From Stomoxys calcitrans (Eukaryota; Arthropoda; Insecta; Diptera; Muscidae): 64,000 bases of DNA. Below the pieces are notes generated by a model, which made no database searches, had not been told where the DNA came from, and saw nothing but the letters and a program-made list of their open reading frames with translations. The DNA lies in assembly GCF_963082655.1 (NCBI RefSeq), contig NC_081554.1, forward strand, positions 58,114,369 through 58,178,368. The letters run 5' to 3'. Each line of letters starts with the position of its first letter. Positions within the stretch are counted from its first letter, which is position 1. Shown here piece by piece: positions 33,757 to 44,540 of the stretch. The position numbers and the translations under genes are program-made.

Positions 33757-35095
33757 TAAATTTGCGCCCCCGGTGGAAAAAGGGTACTACATTCTTTTAT
33801 TTCCGAAGGGGGAGCGGACCCTCCCCCTTATCATAATTTTAAAAAACACCAGATCTCGGATATGGGTGCACCGATTTAAGCTTAATTCTGCATTCCACCT
33901 TTTGGTTACCCAAAAACACGAAATTGGTATACAATTTTGGGGTCCAATAACGTGGGGGGACGCCCCATCCCAAAACCCACCCGAACGGACATGTTTACCG
34001 ATTGGGACAATATGGGTATCAAATGAAAGGTTTTAAAGAGTAAAGTACAAACTTGGCATAAAAATGTCTTTTTAAGTGTCGGCGAAGGGGGGAATCCCCA
34101 ACCCCCCAAAAAAACCACCCAACAGCACACTTTTAACGCTTTGGGCAATATGGGTATCAAATGAAAGGTATTCAAAAGTAGAGTACAAATCTGACATAAA
34201 AGTGTCTGAGGGGCCTACCTACCACCCAAAACACCCAAGCAGGATATATTTACCGATTGGGACAATACCTAGGGAGCCGTCCTAAGCCCAAAACCGTCCC
34301 AAAAGTATCGCCAAAAATCAAAGTGGCCTGACTGAGACAATATGGGACTCAAATGAAAGGTTTTTGGGAGTAGAATATGAATATGATACTAAAAATTGGG
34401 TCCAAGTACTTAGGAGGCCGACCAGATCCAAAACCGCCCTGCATGTAGCGCCCAAAATCTAATGTAGATCGATCGAAACAATATAGGACTCAAATGAAAG
34501 GTTTTCGGGAGTAAAATATGAATATGATACTTAAAATTGGGTCCAAGTACCTAGAGAGCCGTCCCAAGCCCAACACCGCCCAAAAGTATCGCCAAAAATC
34601 AAAGTGGACCGATCGCGATAATATAGGTCTCCAATGAAGGGTATTTGGGAGTAGAGTATGAATATGATATTTAAATTTGGGTCTAAGTACATAGGGAGCC
34701 GTCCCAAGCTCAAAACCGACCAAAAGTATCCACAAAAATCAAAGTTAACCGATCGGGACAATGTGGCACTCAAATGATAGGTTTTCAGAAGTAGAATATG
34801 AATATGGTGTCAAAAATTGGATCCAAATGCCTAGGACGTAGCCCCATGAGTACCGCCCAAAATAAAAAGTGGATCGATCGGGACAATATGAGTTTCAAAA
34901 GAAAGGTATTCGGGAGTAGAGTATGAATATGATATTTAAAATTGGGTCCAAGTACCGAGGGAGCCGTCCCAAGACCAATACTGCCCCAAAAGTACCGCCC
35001 AAAAACAAAGTGGACCGATCGGGACAGTATGGGACTCAAACGAAAGGCATTCGGGAGTAGAATACGATAATGGCGTGAAAACTTTAATCTCTAAT
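33757..35095 (+). repeat. Helitron-type C-rich ~125-bp units between satellite blocks
   Basis: About nine units with ATCAAATGAAAGGTATTCGG, AGAGTATGAATATGATATT and TTGGGTCCAAGTACCTAGG. The left end (GGGTACTACATTCTTTTATT and CCGAAGGGGGAGCGGACCC) matches, inverted, the right end of the block at 45.8-46.7 kb. CTAG-type termini were not found, so it may be a truncated relative of H1 and H2. Confidence 0.75.
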
Positions 35096-35097
35096 AA

Positions 35098-35362
35098 TCG
35101 ACAACATTTCTATGAAATTTTTTCTAAAGACAAAATTTCCATGAAATTTTTTCAAAAGACAAAATTTCCATGAAATTTTTTCTAAAGACAAAATTTCCAT
35201 GAAATTTTTTCTAAAGACAAAATTTCCATGAAATTTTTTCTAAAGACAAAATTTCCATGAAATTTTTTCTAAAGACAAAATTTCCATGAAATTTTTTCTA
35301 AAGACAAAATTTCCATGAAATTTTTTCTAAAGACAAAATTTCCATGTAATATTCACTAAAGA
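35098..35362 (-). repeat. 29-bp satellite, block B (about 9 units)
   Basis: Near-homogeneous units TTTCCATGAAATTTTTTCTA plus AAGACAAAA, same orientation as block A but with the CCATG and TTTTTTC variants throughout. Confidence 0.95.
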
Positions 35363-35369
35363 TAAAATT

Positions 35370-36400
35370 TTTTTTAAATGAAAACTTCTGCGAAAAATTT
35401 TCAAAATTTTTTTTCTTTCAGTGGTGAAAACAAAAATTCAATACAATTTTCAGTGTTGTAGTCTAAATGCAATTTTTCAACTTCCACTACGAAGGACTTC
35501 GAAGAGTGACTGAAGTTATGGTGTGGGAGAAATCAGCCATAACCTAGAAAATCAATAACAACATATCAACGGCATAAAATCTTCTAAAAAAGAGAAGAAA
35601 AAAACTCTTCATCAATCCTGAAAAACTGGCAGTGTATTAAACTAAATCAGGATGCAGCAGACAGGATGCAGCAGGTAGAATAAAACTTATCTTTATGGGG
35701 GATGCAAAAGAGGTATTAGAAAAGCACATCCGCCCGACGAAAGGACTTAGCTTAAGTTCCTCAACCAGTCAGGAAGAACCAAAAAAAAACAAAAACTTCC
35801 CACTGTAAAAGAAAAAGACAAAAAAAGGGCTGTGATGAAAATATGAGCCAGCGCCAAGCACCCTTGAGACAAAAAGACTCGTTAGGAATTGACTTGGAAA
35901 AGTTTTCTGTTTTCATTTGGTTTTTCTTTTCTTATCGTTTTCTCTTTAGTTTTTTGTTTCTTCTTCGTTTTTCATTTTGTTGCCAAAGTAAGCAGCCTGA
36001 CAGCATTGGGTTGTGTAGTAAGAAAAACTAACACAAAAAGAACGAGCGAACAAACTTAGCTGAAGTGAAAAATTGAAAGAAAAAGTTTTTCTTTCACTCT
36101 CCGCCAATTTTAGGATCATCGTAACTTGTGCTGGTGTTTGGGAAATGGGGATAGAAAAACACATAGAACAAACAATCAACATCAAAGTAACTATGCCATG
36201 AAAATGTTGCTTTAAAAGATTTTAAAAGTTGTGGTGCAAACTCTGCATATTTTGAGATTTTCCAAAAGGAGAGCAGACATTGAAGAGGAGACTTAAAGCA
36301 ATGCAAAGAGTCTAGATATCTTAGCAACGTCTGGAAGCGAAGGAAGACAAAGTCTTAGAAAAGTATAGCCATCGATATAGAAAAACATTCTGGGTTGGCC
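35370..36400. other. Non-coding stretch; no gene supported
   Basis: AT-rich sequence with T-rich and A-rich runs. Short open frames show low-complexity translations only. No terminal repeats or SINE boxes. Confidence 0.6.
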
Positions 36401-36412
36401 TTGCCATTTCAC

Positions 36413-37712
36413 GGAAATTTTGTCTTTAGAGAAAATTTCATGGAAATTTTGTCTTTAGAGAAAATTTCATGGAAATTTTGTCTTATAGAAAATTTCATGG
36501 AAATTTTGTCTTTAGAGAAAATTTCATGGAAATTTTGTCTTGAGAGAAAATTTCATGGAAATTTTGTCTTTAGAGAAAATTTCATGGAAATTTTGTCTTT
36601 AGAGAAAATTTCATGGAAATTTTGTCTTTAGAGAAAATTTCATGGAAATTTTGTCTTTAGAGAAAATTTAATAGAAATTTTGTTGTTAGAGAAAATTTTA
36701 TGGAAATTTTGTCTTTAGAATAAATTTCATGAAAATTTTGTCTTTAGAGAAAATGTCATGGAAATTTTGTCTTTAGAGAAAATTTCATGGAAATTTTGTC
36801 TTTAGAGAAAATTTCATGGAAATTGTGTCTTTAGAGAAAATTTCATGGAAATTTTGTCTTTAGAGAAAATTTCATTGAAATTTTGTCTTTAGAGAAAATT
36901 TCATGGAAATTTTGTCTTTAGAGAAAATTTCATGGAAATTTTGTCCTTAGAGAAAATTTCATGGAAATTTTGTCTTTAGAGAAAATTTCATGGAAATTTT
37001 GTCTTTAGAGAAAATTTCATGGAAATTTTGTCTTTAGAGAAAATTTCATCGAAATTTTGCCTTTAGAGAAAATTTATGGAAATTTTGTCTTTAGAGAAAA
37101 TTTCATGGAAATTTTGTCTTTAGAGAAAATTTCATCGAAATTTTGTCTTTAGAGAAAATTTCATGGAAATTTTGTCTTTACAGAAAATTTCATGGAAATT
37201 TTGTCTTTAGAGAAAATTTTATGGAAATTTCATGAAAATTTTGTCTTTGGAGAAAATTTCATGGAAATTTTGTCTTTAGAAAAAATTTCCATGAAAATTT
37301 TGTCTTTAGAGAAAATTTCATGGAAATTTCGTCTTTAGAGAAAATTTCATGGAAATTTTGTCTTTAGAGAAAATTTCATGGAAATTTTGTCTTTAGAGAA
37401 AGTTTTATGTAAATTTTGTCTTTAAGGAAAATTTCATGGAAATTTTGTTGTTAGAGAAAATTTCATGGAAATTTTGTCTTTAGAGAAAATTTCATGGAAA
37501 TTTTGTCTTTAGAGAAAATTTCATGAAAATTTTGTCTTTAGAGAAAATTTCATGGAAATTTTGTCTTTAGAGAAAATTTCATGGAAATTTTGTCTTTAGA
37601 GAAAATTTCATGGAAATTTTGTCTTTAGAGAAAATTTCATGGAAATTTTGTCTTTAGAGAAAATTTCATGGAAATTTTGTCTTTAGAGAAAATTTCATGG
37701 AAATTTTGTTTC
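36413..37712 (+). repeat. 29-bp satellite, block C (about 45 units)
   Basis: Units ATTTTGTCTTTAGAGAAAAT followed by TTCATGGAA, period 29 bp, inverted relative to blocks A and B. Each unit includes a short inverted repeat (AAATTTT and AAAATTT). Because 29 is not a multiple of three and no frame contains a stop, the array stays open by chance (78 codons at 36,395). It joins the gypsy remnant at 37,713. Confidence 0.95.
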
Positions 37713-40700
37713 TATCTGGTGAAGACCTCACCAGCTCAGCGGCTTTCTCGTCCGGACAGCACCGTCGTGTTCCAGTTCCTGTCGTGACTTTATTATACAA
37801 CGCCCGCAGCAACCTGAGTTTGCGGAATTGTACCAGATACCCAGGGCCTTTGGGGTTCCAAATCGTGCCAAAATCCTCTCCCGGAATGCCTACGCTTCCT
37901 GCAGTGCCTTTGCGGAGAGCGACCAGTTTCACCCATTTCGTAAACCCTTCAATAGTTACCGGCAACATTATGTTTCCGTGCCAGGTGCGTGGTAAGGGCC
38001 CCACGAAATCTGCTTCAACCTGCGCCCATAGCTACTCTGGGATGGACAGAAGCATCGCAAGTCTCGTTTCCCCACTCTGTGGGATTCACCTGCGGACAGT
38101 AGGGGGCGGTGAATTGTCTCCGAACTCCGATTTCTTGTAGATACCTCTCTAAAATCCGGCTAGTGAATTGACTACCATTGTCCGCATTAAGGACCTTTGG
38201 GGTTCCAAATCGTTCCAAAATCCTCTCCCGGAATGCCTTGACCAACGCTTCGGCGGTGTTTTTACGGAGTGCGACCAGTTCCATCCATTTCGTAAACCGT
38301 TCAGTAAATACCAGCAACATTGAGTTATCGTGCATGATGCGTGGTAAGGATCCCACGAAATCTGCTCCAACCTGCGCCCATGGCTACTCTGGAATAGACA
38401 GAACCATCTCACAGGCTGGTGCCAGTTGACTAGGCTTATATTGTTGGCTTGATTCGCATTTCCGTACGAACTTGGTCATGTCCCGGACCACCTAAGGTCA
38501 AAAGCAAATGGAGCAGGCACGGTTTATTGTCTTCCGGATCCTAAGGAGGCCCGCCGAAAGTTGGTTGTGGTTCTCCTCTAGCACTCGACCTCAGAGTCTG
38601 GTAGTGGTGTACAACTGTCATGGCGTACTGTCCTTGTCGTTGGGATGTCTCTGAAGTTGAGGGTGAACCCGTCTTCCGGCTATAGAGTAATTAGTGAATT
38701 TCGAGGGATCTGTGCGAACTTCCTCCAACTTAGTCAAAAAACATTGACACTCTTAAAGGGTTTCCTTTACGGATCTCTGTAGATTCTCTTGGTTGAGGTG
38801 TCACGCTCCAGACCATCTTCGGCCAGAAGTAAGGTGAGCAGACGCGGTTTATTGTCTTCCGGATCCTAAAGTGGCCCGCTGTAGGTCGGCCCGCTGTAGG
38901 TACGGTACCCGTACCATCTTTTTCCAGAAGTAACGGGAGCAGAAGCGGTTAATTGTCTTCCGGATTAGCAGGTGGCCCACCGAAGGTTGGTTGAGGTTCT
39001 CCTCTAGCACACGACGTCGGAGTAGTGTAGGTCTACACAACTTCAATGGCGTACTGTCCTCGTCGTTGGGTTGTCTCTGAAGGTGAGGGTGAAGCCGGCT
39101 TCCGGCTATAGCGTAATTAGTGAATTTCGAGGGATCTGTGCGAACTTACTCCATCTTAGTAAAAACCCATTGACACTCTTGAAAGGTTTCCTCTACGGAT
39201 CTCTGTAAAGACTCTTTTGGTTGATGTGTCACGTCCCGGAACATCTTAGGTCAGACGTAACGGGAGCAGACACGGTTTATTGTCTTCCAGATCCCAAAGT
39301 GACCCGCCGAAGGTTGGTTATGGTTCTTTTCTAGCACTCGAAGTCCGAGTGGTGTAGGTACACACAACTCCCATGGCGTACTATCCTCGTCTTTGGAATC
39401 CTTGTGAAGGTGAGGGTAAAGCTGGCTTCCGACTATGGCATAATCATGGAACTTCGAAGGGACTGTGCGAACTTCCTCCATCTTAGTCAAAACCCATCGA
39501 CACTCTTGAAGGGTTTCCTCTACGGATCTTTGTAAAGACATCAACCAAGATGTGTCACGTCCCGGACCATCTAAGGCCAGACGTAACGGGAGCTGACGCG
39601 GTTTATTGTCTTCCGGATCTCAAAATGGTCCACTGAAGGTTGGTTAAGGTTCTCCTCCAGCACACGACGTCGGAGTAGTGTAGGTCAACACAACTTCCAT
39701 GGCATACTGTCCTCGTCGTTGGGATCCCTCTGAAGGTGAGGGTAAAGCTGGCTTCCGACTATAGCATAATCAGGGAACTTCAAGGGGACTATGCGAACTT
39801 TCTCCATCTTAGTCAAAAACCATTGAAACTCTTGAAGAGTTTTCTCCACGGCTCTTGGTTGATGTGTCACGTCCCGAACCATCTTAGGCCAGAAGTAACG
39901 GCAGCAGACGCGGTTCATTGTCTTCCGGATCCCAAGATGATCCGTCAAAGGTTGATTGTGGATTGCCTCTAGCACACGACGTAGGAATGGGTTTGATACA
40001 CACAACTTCCATGGCGTTCAGTTCTCGTCGTTGGGATCCCTCTGAAAGTGAGGATAAGCATGGCCCCCGACTTTGGCGTATTCGGGAACTTCAAGTGGTC
40101 TGTGCGAACTTCCTTCATCTTAGAGAAAACCCATTAGCATTTTTAGAGGATTTCCTCCAGGGCTCCCTGTAAAAACTCCCTCGGTTGATGTGACTGGGCG
40201 ACGGCCACGATTTAGCATTTTTAGAGGATTTCCTCCATTAGCATTTTCAGAGGATTTCCTCCAGGGATCTCTGTAAAAACTCTCTCAGCTGATGTGACAG
40301 GGCGTCGGCCACGATGTTTAATCCTCCCTTACCCTATTTTACGGATAAAGTTTACTGTTGGAGACCCAATACCCATCTAGCGCAGCGACCAGAGAGCTTG
40401 TCAATGGAGTTCAGTCATTTCAGGGCCAGATTATCGGTTATCACCTGAAACCGGTAACCGGTAACCTTCAAGATATGGCGGCATCTTCCGAATACCCCAA
40501 ACTATGACCAGACACTTTTTCTGCGTAGCGGAGTAGTTTCTCTTGGCTCCATCCAATGTGCATGTTCCCCTTTTTCGAAATCCTGTGTCAGGGTGACTCC
40601 CATCCCATAGTCACTAGCATCGGCTTGCAGTGTGAACGTCCTAACAAAGTCCGAACATGGTAAAATCAGCGCATGAGTTAGTTTCGACCTCAGAAGCTCG

Positions 40701-41252
40701 AAGACGGCCTGTTGGTCTTCCGTCCATCTCCAATGTTTCCCCTGTTTTAGTAATAATGTAAGCGAATGAGCTAGGGTAGCGAATTCGTAGATGAACCCGC
40801 GTTACCACAAGACTACCCCTAGAAACCGTCCTAATTCCTTGAGAGACTGTGGCGGGCATATTTCCTGGATTGCCGCCACTTTGTCGGGGTCGTCATGGAT
40901 TCCCTCCTTGACGTGTCCCAGGTATTTAGTCTCCCGACGAAAAAACTCACATCTGTCCGTGTTGATCCTCAGGTTCGCTGCGCCTATTGAGCTAGGGTAG
41001 CGAATTCGTGGACCAACCGGCGGTACCACGAGACTGCCACTAGAAATCGTCGTAATTTCTTGAGCGACTGTGGCGCGCTCTTTTCCTGGATTGTCGGGGT
41101 CGTCATGGATTCCTTCCCTGACGTGTCCCAGGTATTTAGTCTCCCAGCGAAAAAACTCACACTTTTCCGAGTTGATCCTCAGGTTCGCTGCGCGTAATCT
41201 TTGGAATGTAGCCGGCGCTGAATGCAGTCCAAAGGGCATAACCCTTGGGGAA
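37713..41252 (-). pseudogene. Ty3/gypsy LTR-retrotransposon pol remnant, rearranged
   Basis: Read leftward on the minus strand, pol segments keep the usual order: reverse transcriptase thumb (about 41,240-40,680, with a MPFGLHSAPATFQ start and KYLGH motifs), RNase H (about 40,650-40,420, TLQADASDYGMGVTLTQ and later NYSATQKK), the integrase H2C2 zinc-finger region (about 40,190-38,480) and the integrase core (about 38,400-38,010, with a DFVGSLP start, NADNGSQFTS and NPTE, the D-D-E triad). A second, more damaged integrase core lies at about 38,004-37,800. Stops and frameshifts are frequent and no LTR, gag or protease was found. Adjacent blocks are amplified in tandem. Superfamily is clear; clade not determined. 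Confidence 0.85.
38476..40190 (-). repeat. Tandem copies of the gypsy integrase zinc-finger segment
   Basis: A segment of about 310-325 bp carrying the H2C2 region (HNQPSAGHFGIWKTINRVC and variants) recurs with CACGTCCCGGACCATCTAAG-type starts near 38,476, 38,800, 39,229, 39,555 and 39,867, plus a partial copy near 38,918. Copies differ by point changes and indels, so the amplification is not recent. The domain order around it is otherwise normal. Confidence 0.85.
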
Positions 41253-41795
41253 ACATTTTGTCTTTAGAGAAAATTTCATGGAATTTTTGTATTTAGAGAA
41301 AATTTCATGGAAATTTCAGAAGCTCGAAGACGGTCTGCTGATTTTCCGTCCATCTCTAATGTTTCCCCCTTTTTTAGGGAATGACGTAAGCGGGTGAGCT
41401 AGGGTAGCGAGTTCGGGACGAACCGACGGTACCACGACACTACCCCTAGAAATCGTCGTAATTTCTTGAGCGACTGCGTAGCGCTCATTTCCTGGATTGC
41501 CGCCACTTTTTCGGGGTCGGCATGAATTCCTTCCCTGACGTGTCCCAGGTATTTAGTCTCCCGACGAAAAAATTCACACTTGTCCGGGTTGATCCTCAGG
41601 TTCGCTGCGCGTAATCTTTGGAAAACCTCTTGCAGATTAGTCAGATGTTCCGCCAGGGTCTTCCCGATGACTATGATGTGATCCAGATAGGCGAAGGCGT
41701 ATGGTTACAATTCGGGTCGTATCACGCTGTCCAGTGCACGTTGAAAAGTAGCCGGGGCTGAATGCAGTTCAAAGGGGCATAACCCTTGGGGGAAA
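40765..41795 (-). repeat. Three copies of the gypsy reverse-transcriptase thumb segment
   Basis: GAGCTAGGGTAGCGAATTCG or a close variant starts copies near 40,767, 40,989 and 41,395. Each continues through TTCCTGGATTGCCGCCACTT-like and GACGTGTCCCAGGTATTTAG sequence. Copies two and three are separated by about 65 bp of 29-bp satellite (41,253-41,318). Confidence 0.85.
41253..41318 (+). repeat. 29-bp satellite fragment between gypsy pieces
   Basis: About two units (ATTTTGTCTTTAGAGAAAAT and variants) in the orientation of block C, inserted between two reverse-transcriptase copies. Confidence 0.9.
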
Positions 41796-41797
41796 TG
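41319..41797 (-). pseudogene. Second gypsy reverse-transcriptase fragment
   Basis: On the minus strand this piece includes the palm motif as AYLDHIIVIG near 41,665-41,700, where active elements have YxDD. The second catalytic aspartate is therefore replaced by histidine. It continues to RAANLRINPDKCEFF, KYLGH and the thumb. It starts at an LHSAPATFQ-like segment with frameshifts. It is inactive. Confidence 0.85.
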
Positions 41798-41799
41798 TC

Positions 41800-41945
41800 T
41801 GTCTTTTGAGAAAATTTCATAGAAATTTTGCCTTAACAGAAAATTTCTTGGAAATTTTGTCTTTAGAGAAAATTTTATGGAAATTTCGTCGTTAGAGAAA
41901 ATTTTATGGAAATTTTGTCTTTAGAGGAAATTTATTTTGTCTTCA
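41800..41945 (+). repeat. 29-bp satellite, block D, left of the LINE
   Basis: Diverged units (GAAAATTTCATAGAAATTTT and similar) in block C orientation. The last 12 bases, ATTTTGTCTTCA (41,934-41,945), are the left copy of the LINE target duplication; the array resumes at 44,223. Confidence 0.85.
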
Positions 41946-44164
41946 AAAAATATCGACGTCCCGAATAAAAATAGAAAATGGTTTTGATCTAAGCTCAGAC
42001 CACTCTCCAATCTTCCTTACACTTTTTGAAAAAATACTAACAAAAGAGCCTCCACCCTTTTTGATAAATAAATTTACCGACTGGCAATATTTCAATTTAA
42101 TCTTGTGGAATGCAGATTTGAAAGTCGAAGCACCAATCTCTGTAGACGATTTGGAAAATGAAGTTGAAATACTAACTGCAACTATTCAGAAAGCCGCATG
42201 GCAAAGTACTCCTGATTATCGAAGTACTGCTTCTGAACAAACCTACCCGGTATATATTAGAGAAAAAATTCAACTGAAACGCAAAATACGTAAGAAATGG
42301 CAGCAAACTAGACATCCGTCATACAAGACACTCTTAAATAAAATCACTAAGGAACTCAGTGCAGAAACCAAACTTTTCAGAGATATGGAACTTAGGCAAC
42401 ATCTGTTGTCGTTAACAACTGATAAAAGTACCGACTATTCACTTTGGAAAGCAACAAAAGGAGTTAAGAGGCCTGTACCAAGAAATTATCCAATAAGAAA
42501 AGATGACTCATCATGGGCCAAAACGAATATGGAAAAGGCGCAAATATTTTCAGAACACATGGAGAACGTTTTCTCCAATAACAATGAAGTTCCAACTAAT
42601 GGTAATGAAGGTATAGGAAATTTCGAACAAAGCATCGAGAATGTTACAGTTGGTGAGGTATATGCAGAAATAGGCCGTATGCAGCTAAAGAAATGTCCAG
42701 GTTTCGACTTAATAAATACTGAAATACTAAGAAATCTTACATATAATTGCATCATTAAAATAACCCAATTATTTAATTCCTGCTTCAAGTTAAGAAGAAT
42801 GCCAACTTTTTGGAAAATTGCAGAAATCCGTATGATACCTAAACCAGGTAAACCTACAACAGAGGTAACCTCATATAGACCAATATCTCTACTACCAATG
42901 TTATCCAAACTGCTAGAAAAACTGTTTTTGAGTCGTTTAAACCCCATTATTGCAGAAAAAAATCTCATACCAGACCATCAATTTGGTTTTAGAAATTCCC
43001 ATTCAACTATTGACCAGATACACCGCATAACTAATACTATTGAACAAAGCTTTGAGGATAAAAAAATATGTTCTGCTGTATTCTTAGATGTGTCGCAGGC
43101 TTTTGACAAAGTATGCCATGTCGGGCTTATAAGGAAATTAAGCAGGATGTTGCCTGAAATATATGTTGAATTTCTAAAATCATTCTTATCGGATAGATTC
43201 TTCAGAATTAAACAGGATGACTCCTACTCAGACATGAAGAAAATTGGTACAGGTGTGCCTCAAGGAAGTATCCTAGGTCCCGTCCTATATCTTTTATACA
43301 CTAGCGATTTGCCAGAACCACCAAACTCAGTCATTGCAACTTTTGCGGATGATACTGCTATACTTGCTGTGGCAGATACAGAGGAGCAAGCAATCACTAA
43401 ATTGCAACAAGCTCTTAATGAAATAAATCGTTGGGCCTCTGTTTGGCAAATAAAGTTGAACCATTCGAAGTCGGTTCATGTAAACTTTACAAATAAAGCT
43501 ACCAGGAACATCCCCGTGCATATAAATGGAGTCAGTATCCCTTATTCGGACAATGCGAAATATCTTGGTATGACCCTGGATTCGAAATTACGCTGGAAAG
43601 CGCATGTCAAGAAGAAAATCGAAGAACTTAATATTAAATGGTCAAAACTCAAATATCTTATGGGCAGGAAATCTGAACTTTCCATTCAAAACAAATTACT
43701 TTTATATAATCAACAATTAAAACCAATATGGCTATATGGCATCCAACTATGGGGTTGCACGCATAAGAAATATATCTACATGATTCAAAATTTTCAAAAT
43801 AAAGTACTAAGGAGCATAGTTAACGCCCCTTGGTATGTTCGCAACAGTGATCTCCATAGAGACCTCCGCATGAACACAGTGTCAGAGGAAATATCAATTG
43901 CAGCAACGAAACATGATGCCAGATTACGCCTTCATGTAAATCCAGAAGCCATTAATCTCAATGATCCAAGTACCAGACGTAGACTGAATAGAACTAAACC
44001 CTATGATCTCTTAATATCATGAGCTTTAAACTTATTTATTTTCTTTTTGTTTCCAATGTAAAATAAATTTTCAGATAGATTATATAAAATTTACATATTT
44101 TCAATGATAATTATGTTAAATTTGAAAAAAATTGCTTGTTAGCTTCTTATTGAAAGCTAGTTGC

Positions 44165-44222
<58 letters not shown>
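41946..44222 (+). mobile_element. 5'-truncated Jockey-type LINE with poly(A) and 12-bp target duplication
   Basis: A 2277-bp insert flanked by exact direct repeats ATTTTGTCTTCA at 41,934-41,945 and 44,223-44,234, ending in a run of more than 50 A. The target lies within a 29-bp satellite unit, but CTTCA is a variant of the usual CTTTA, so sharing it on both sides supports a true duplication. ORF1 and most of the endonuclease are missing, the usual outcome of incomplete target-primed reverse transcription. The long uninterrupted A run and exact duplication suggest a young insertion. Confidence 0.95.
41947..44022 (+). CDS. LINE ORF2 fragment: end of endonuclease plus complete reverse transcriptase (Jockey clade)
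   Basis: The frame is open from the truncation point: about 38 codons before the ATG at 42,061 end with DLSSDHSPIFLTL, the C-terminal SDH motif of an apurinic-type endonuclease. From the ATG (653 codons) come the reverse transcriptase finger motif YRPISLLPMLSKLLEK (about residues 280-295), motif A FLDVSQAFDKV with D343, GVPQGSILGPVLYLLY, and the catalytic FADDT with D430 and D431. The KYLGMTLD thumb and a C-terminal domain with HRDLRM follow. The enzyme would copy LINE RNA at nicked target DNA. No frameshift or stop is seen, yet ORF1, most of the nuclease and the 5' promoter are absent, so it is not an autonomous element. Jockey-clade assignment comes from motif order and wording. Confidence 0.92.
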   Translation, partial: KISTSRIKIENGFDLSSDHSPIFLTLFEKILTKEPPPFLINKFTDWQYFNLILWNADLKVEAPISVDDLENEVEILTATIQKAAWQSTPDYRSTASEQTYPVYIREKIQLKRKIRKKWQQTRHPSYKTLLNKITKELSAETKLFRDMELRQHLLSLTTDKSTDYSLWKATKGVKRPVPRNYPIRKDDSSWAKTNMEKAQIFSEHMENVFSNNNEVPTNGNEGIGNFEQSIENVTVGEVYAEIGRMQLKKCPGFDLINTEILRNLTYNCIIKITQLFNSCFKLRRMPTFWKIAEIRMIPKPGKPTTEVTSYRPISLLPMLSKLLEKLFLSRLNPIIAEKNLIPDHQFGFRNSHSTIDQIHRITNTIEQSFEDKKICSAVFLDVSQAFDKVCHVGLIRKLSRMLPEIYVEFLKSFLSDRFFRIKQDDSYSDMKKIGTGVPQGSILGPVLYLLYTSDLPEPPNSVIATFADDTAILAVADTEEQAITKLQQALNEINRWASVWQIKLNHSKSVHVNFTNKATRNIPVHINGVSIPYSDNAKYLGMTLDSKLRWKAHVKKKIEELNIKWSKLKYLMGRKSELSIQNKLLLYNQQLKPIWLYGIQLWGCTHKKYIYMIQNFQNKVLRSIVNAPWYVRNSDLHRDLRMNTVSEEISIAATKHDARLRLHVNPEAINLNDPSTRRRLNRTKPYDLLIS

Positions 44223-44227
<5 letters not shown>

Positions 44228-44540
44228 GTCTTCAGAGAAAATTTCATAGACATTTTTTCTAGAGAAAAATTTCATTGAAATTTTATTTTTAGAGAAAATT
44301 TCAGCAAAATTTTCCTTTAAGAGAAAATTTAATTTTCCACAAAAAATTAAGTCTTGGGAAAATCTCCTAGAAATTTAGCTTCTCTTTAAATCTTATAATG
44401 GCTTTTCTTAATAATTTTATGCCTTTTTTTGCAAAAAACGGTTAAAAGAGACATTTTTCGCAGAACATTTCATAGAATTTTTTGTCTTTAGTGAAATTTT
44501 CATTGTTCTCAAAGAAAATTTAACTGTAGCAAAAATAGCA
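44223..44540 (+). repeat. 29-bp satellite, block D, right of the LINE
   Basis: The right copy of the target duplication opens a run of diverged units (AGAGAAAATTTCATAGACAT and similar) that fades out by about 44,540. Before the LINE landed it was continuous with 41,800-41,945. Confidence 0.8.

Noticed and set aside
36395..36631. Open frame of repeated FHGNFVFRENFMEIL-like peptides
   Set aside because: It is the translation of the 29-bp satellite, whose period rotates through all three frames without a stop. The frame is a by-product, not a protein.
42486..42968. 160-codon minus-strand open frame
   Set aside because: Antisense shadow of the LINE reverse transcriptase.
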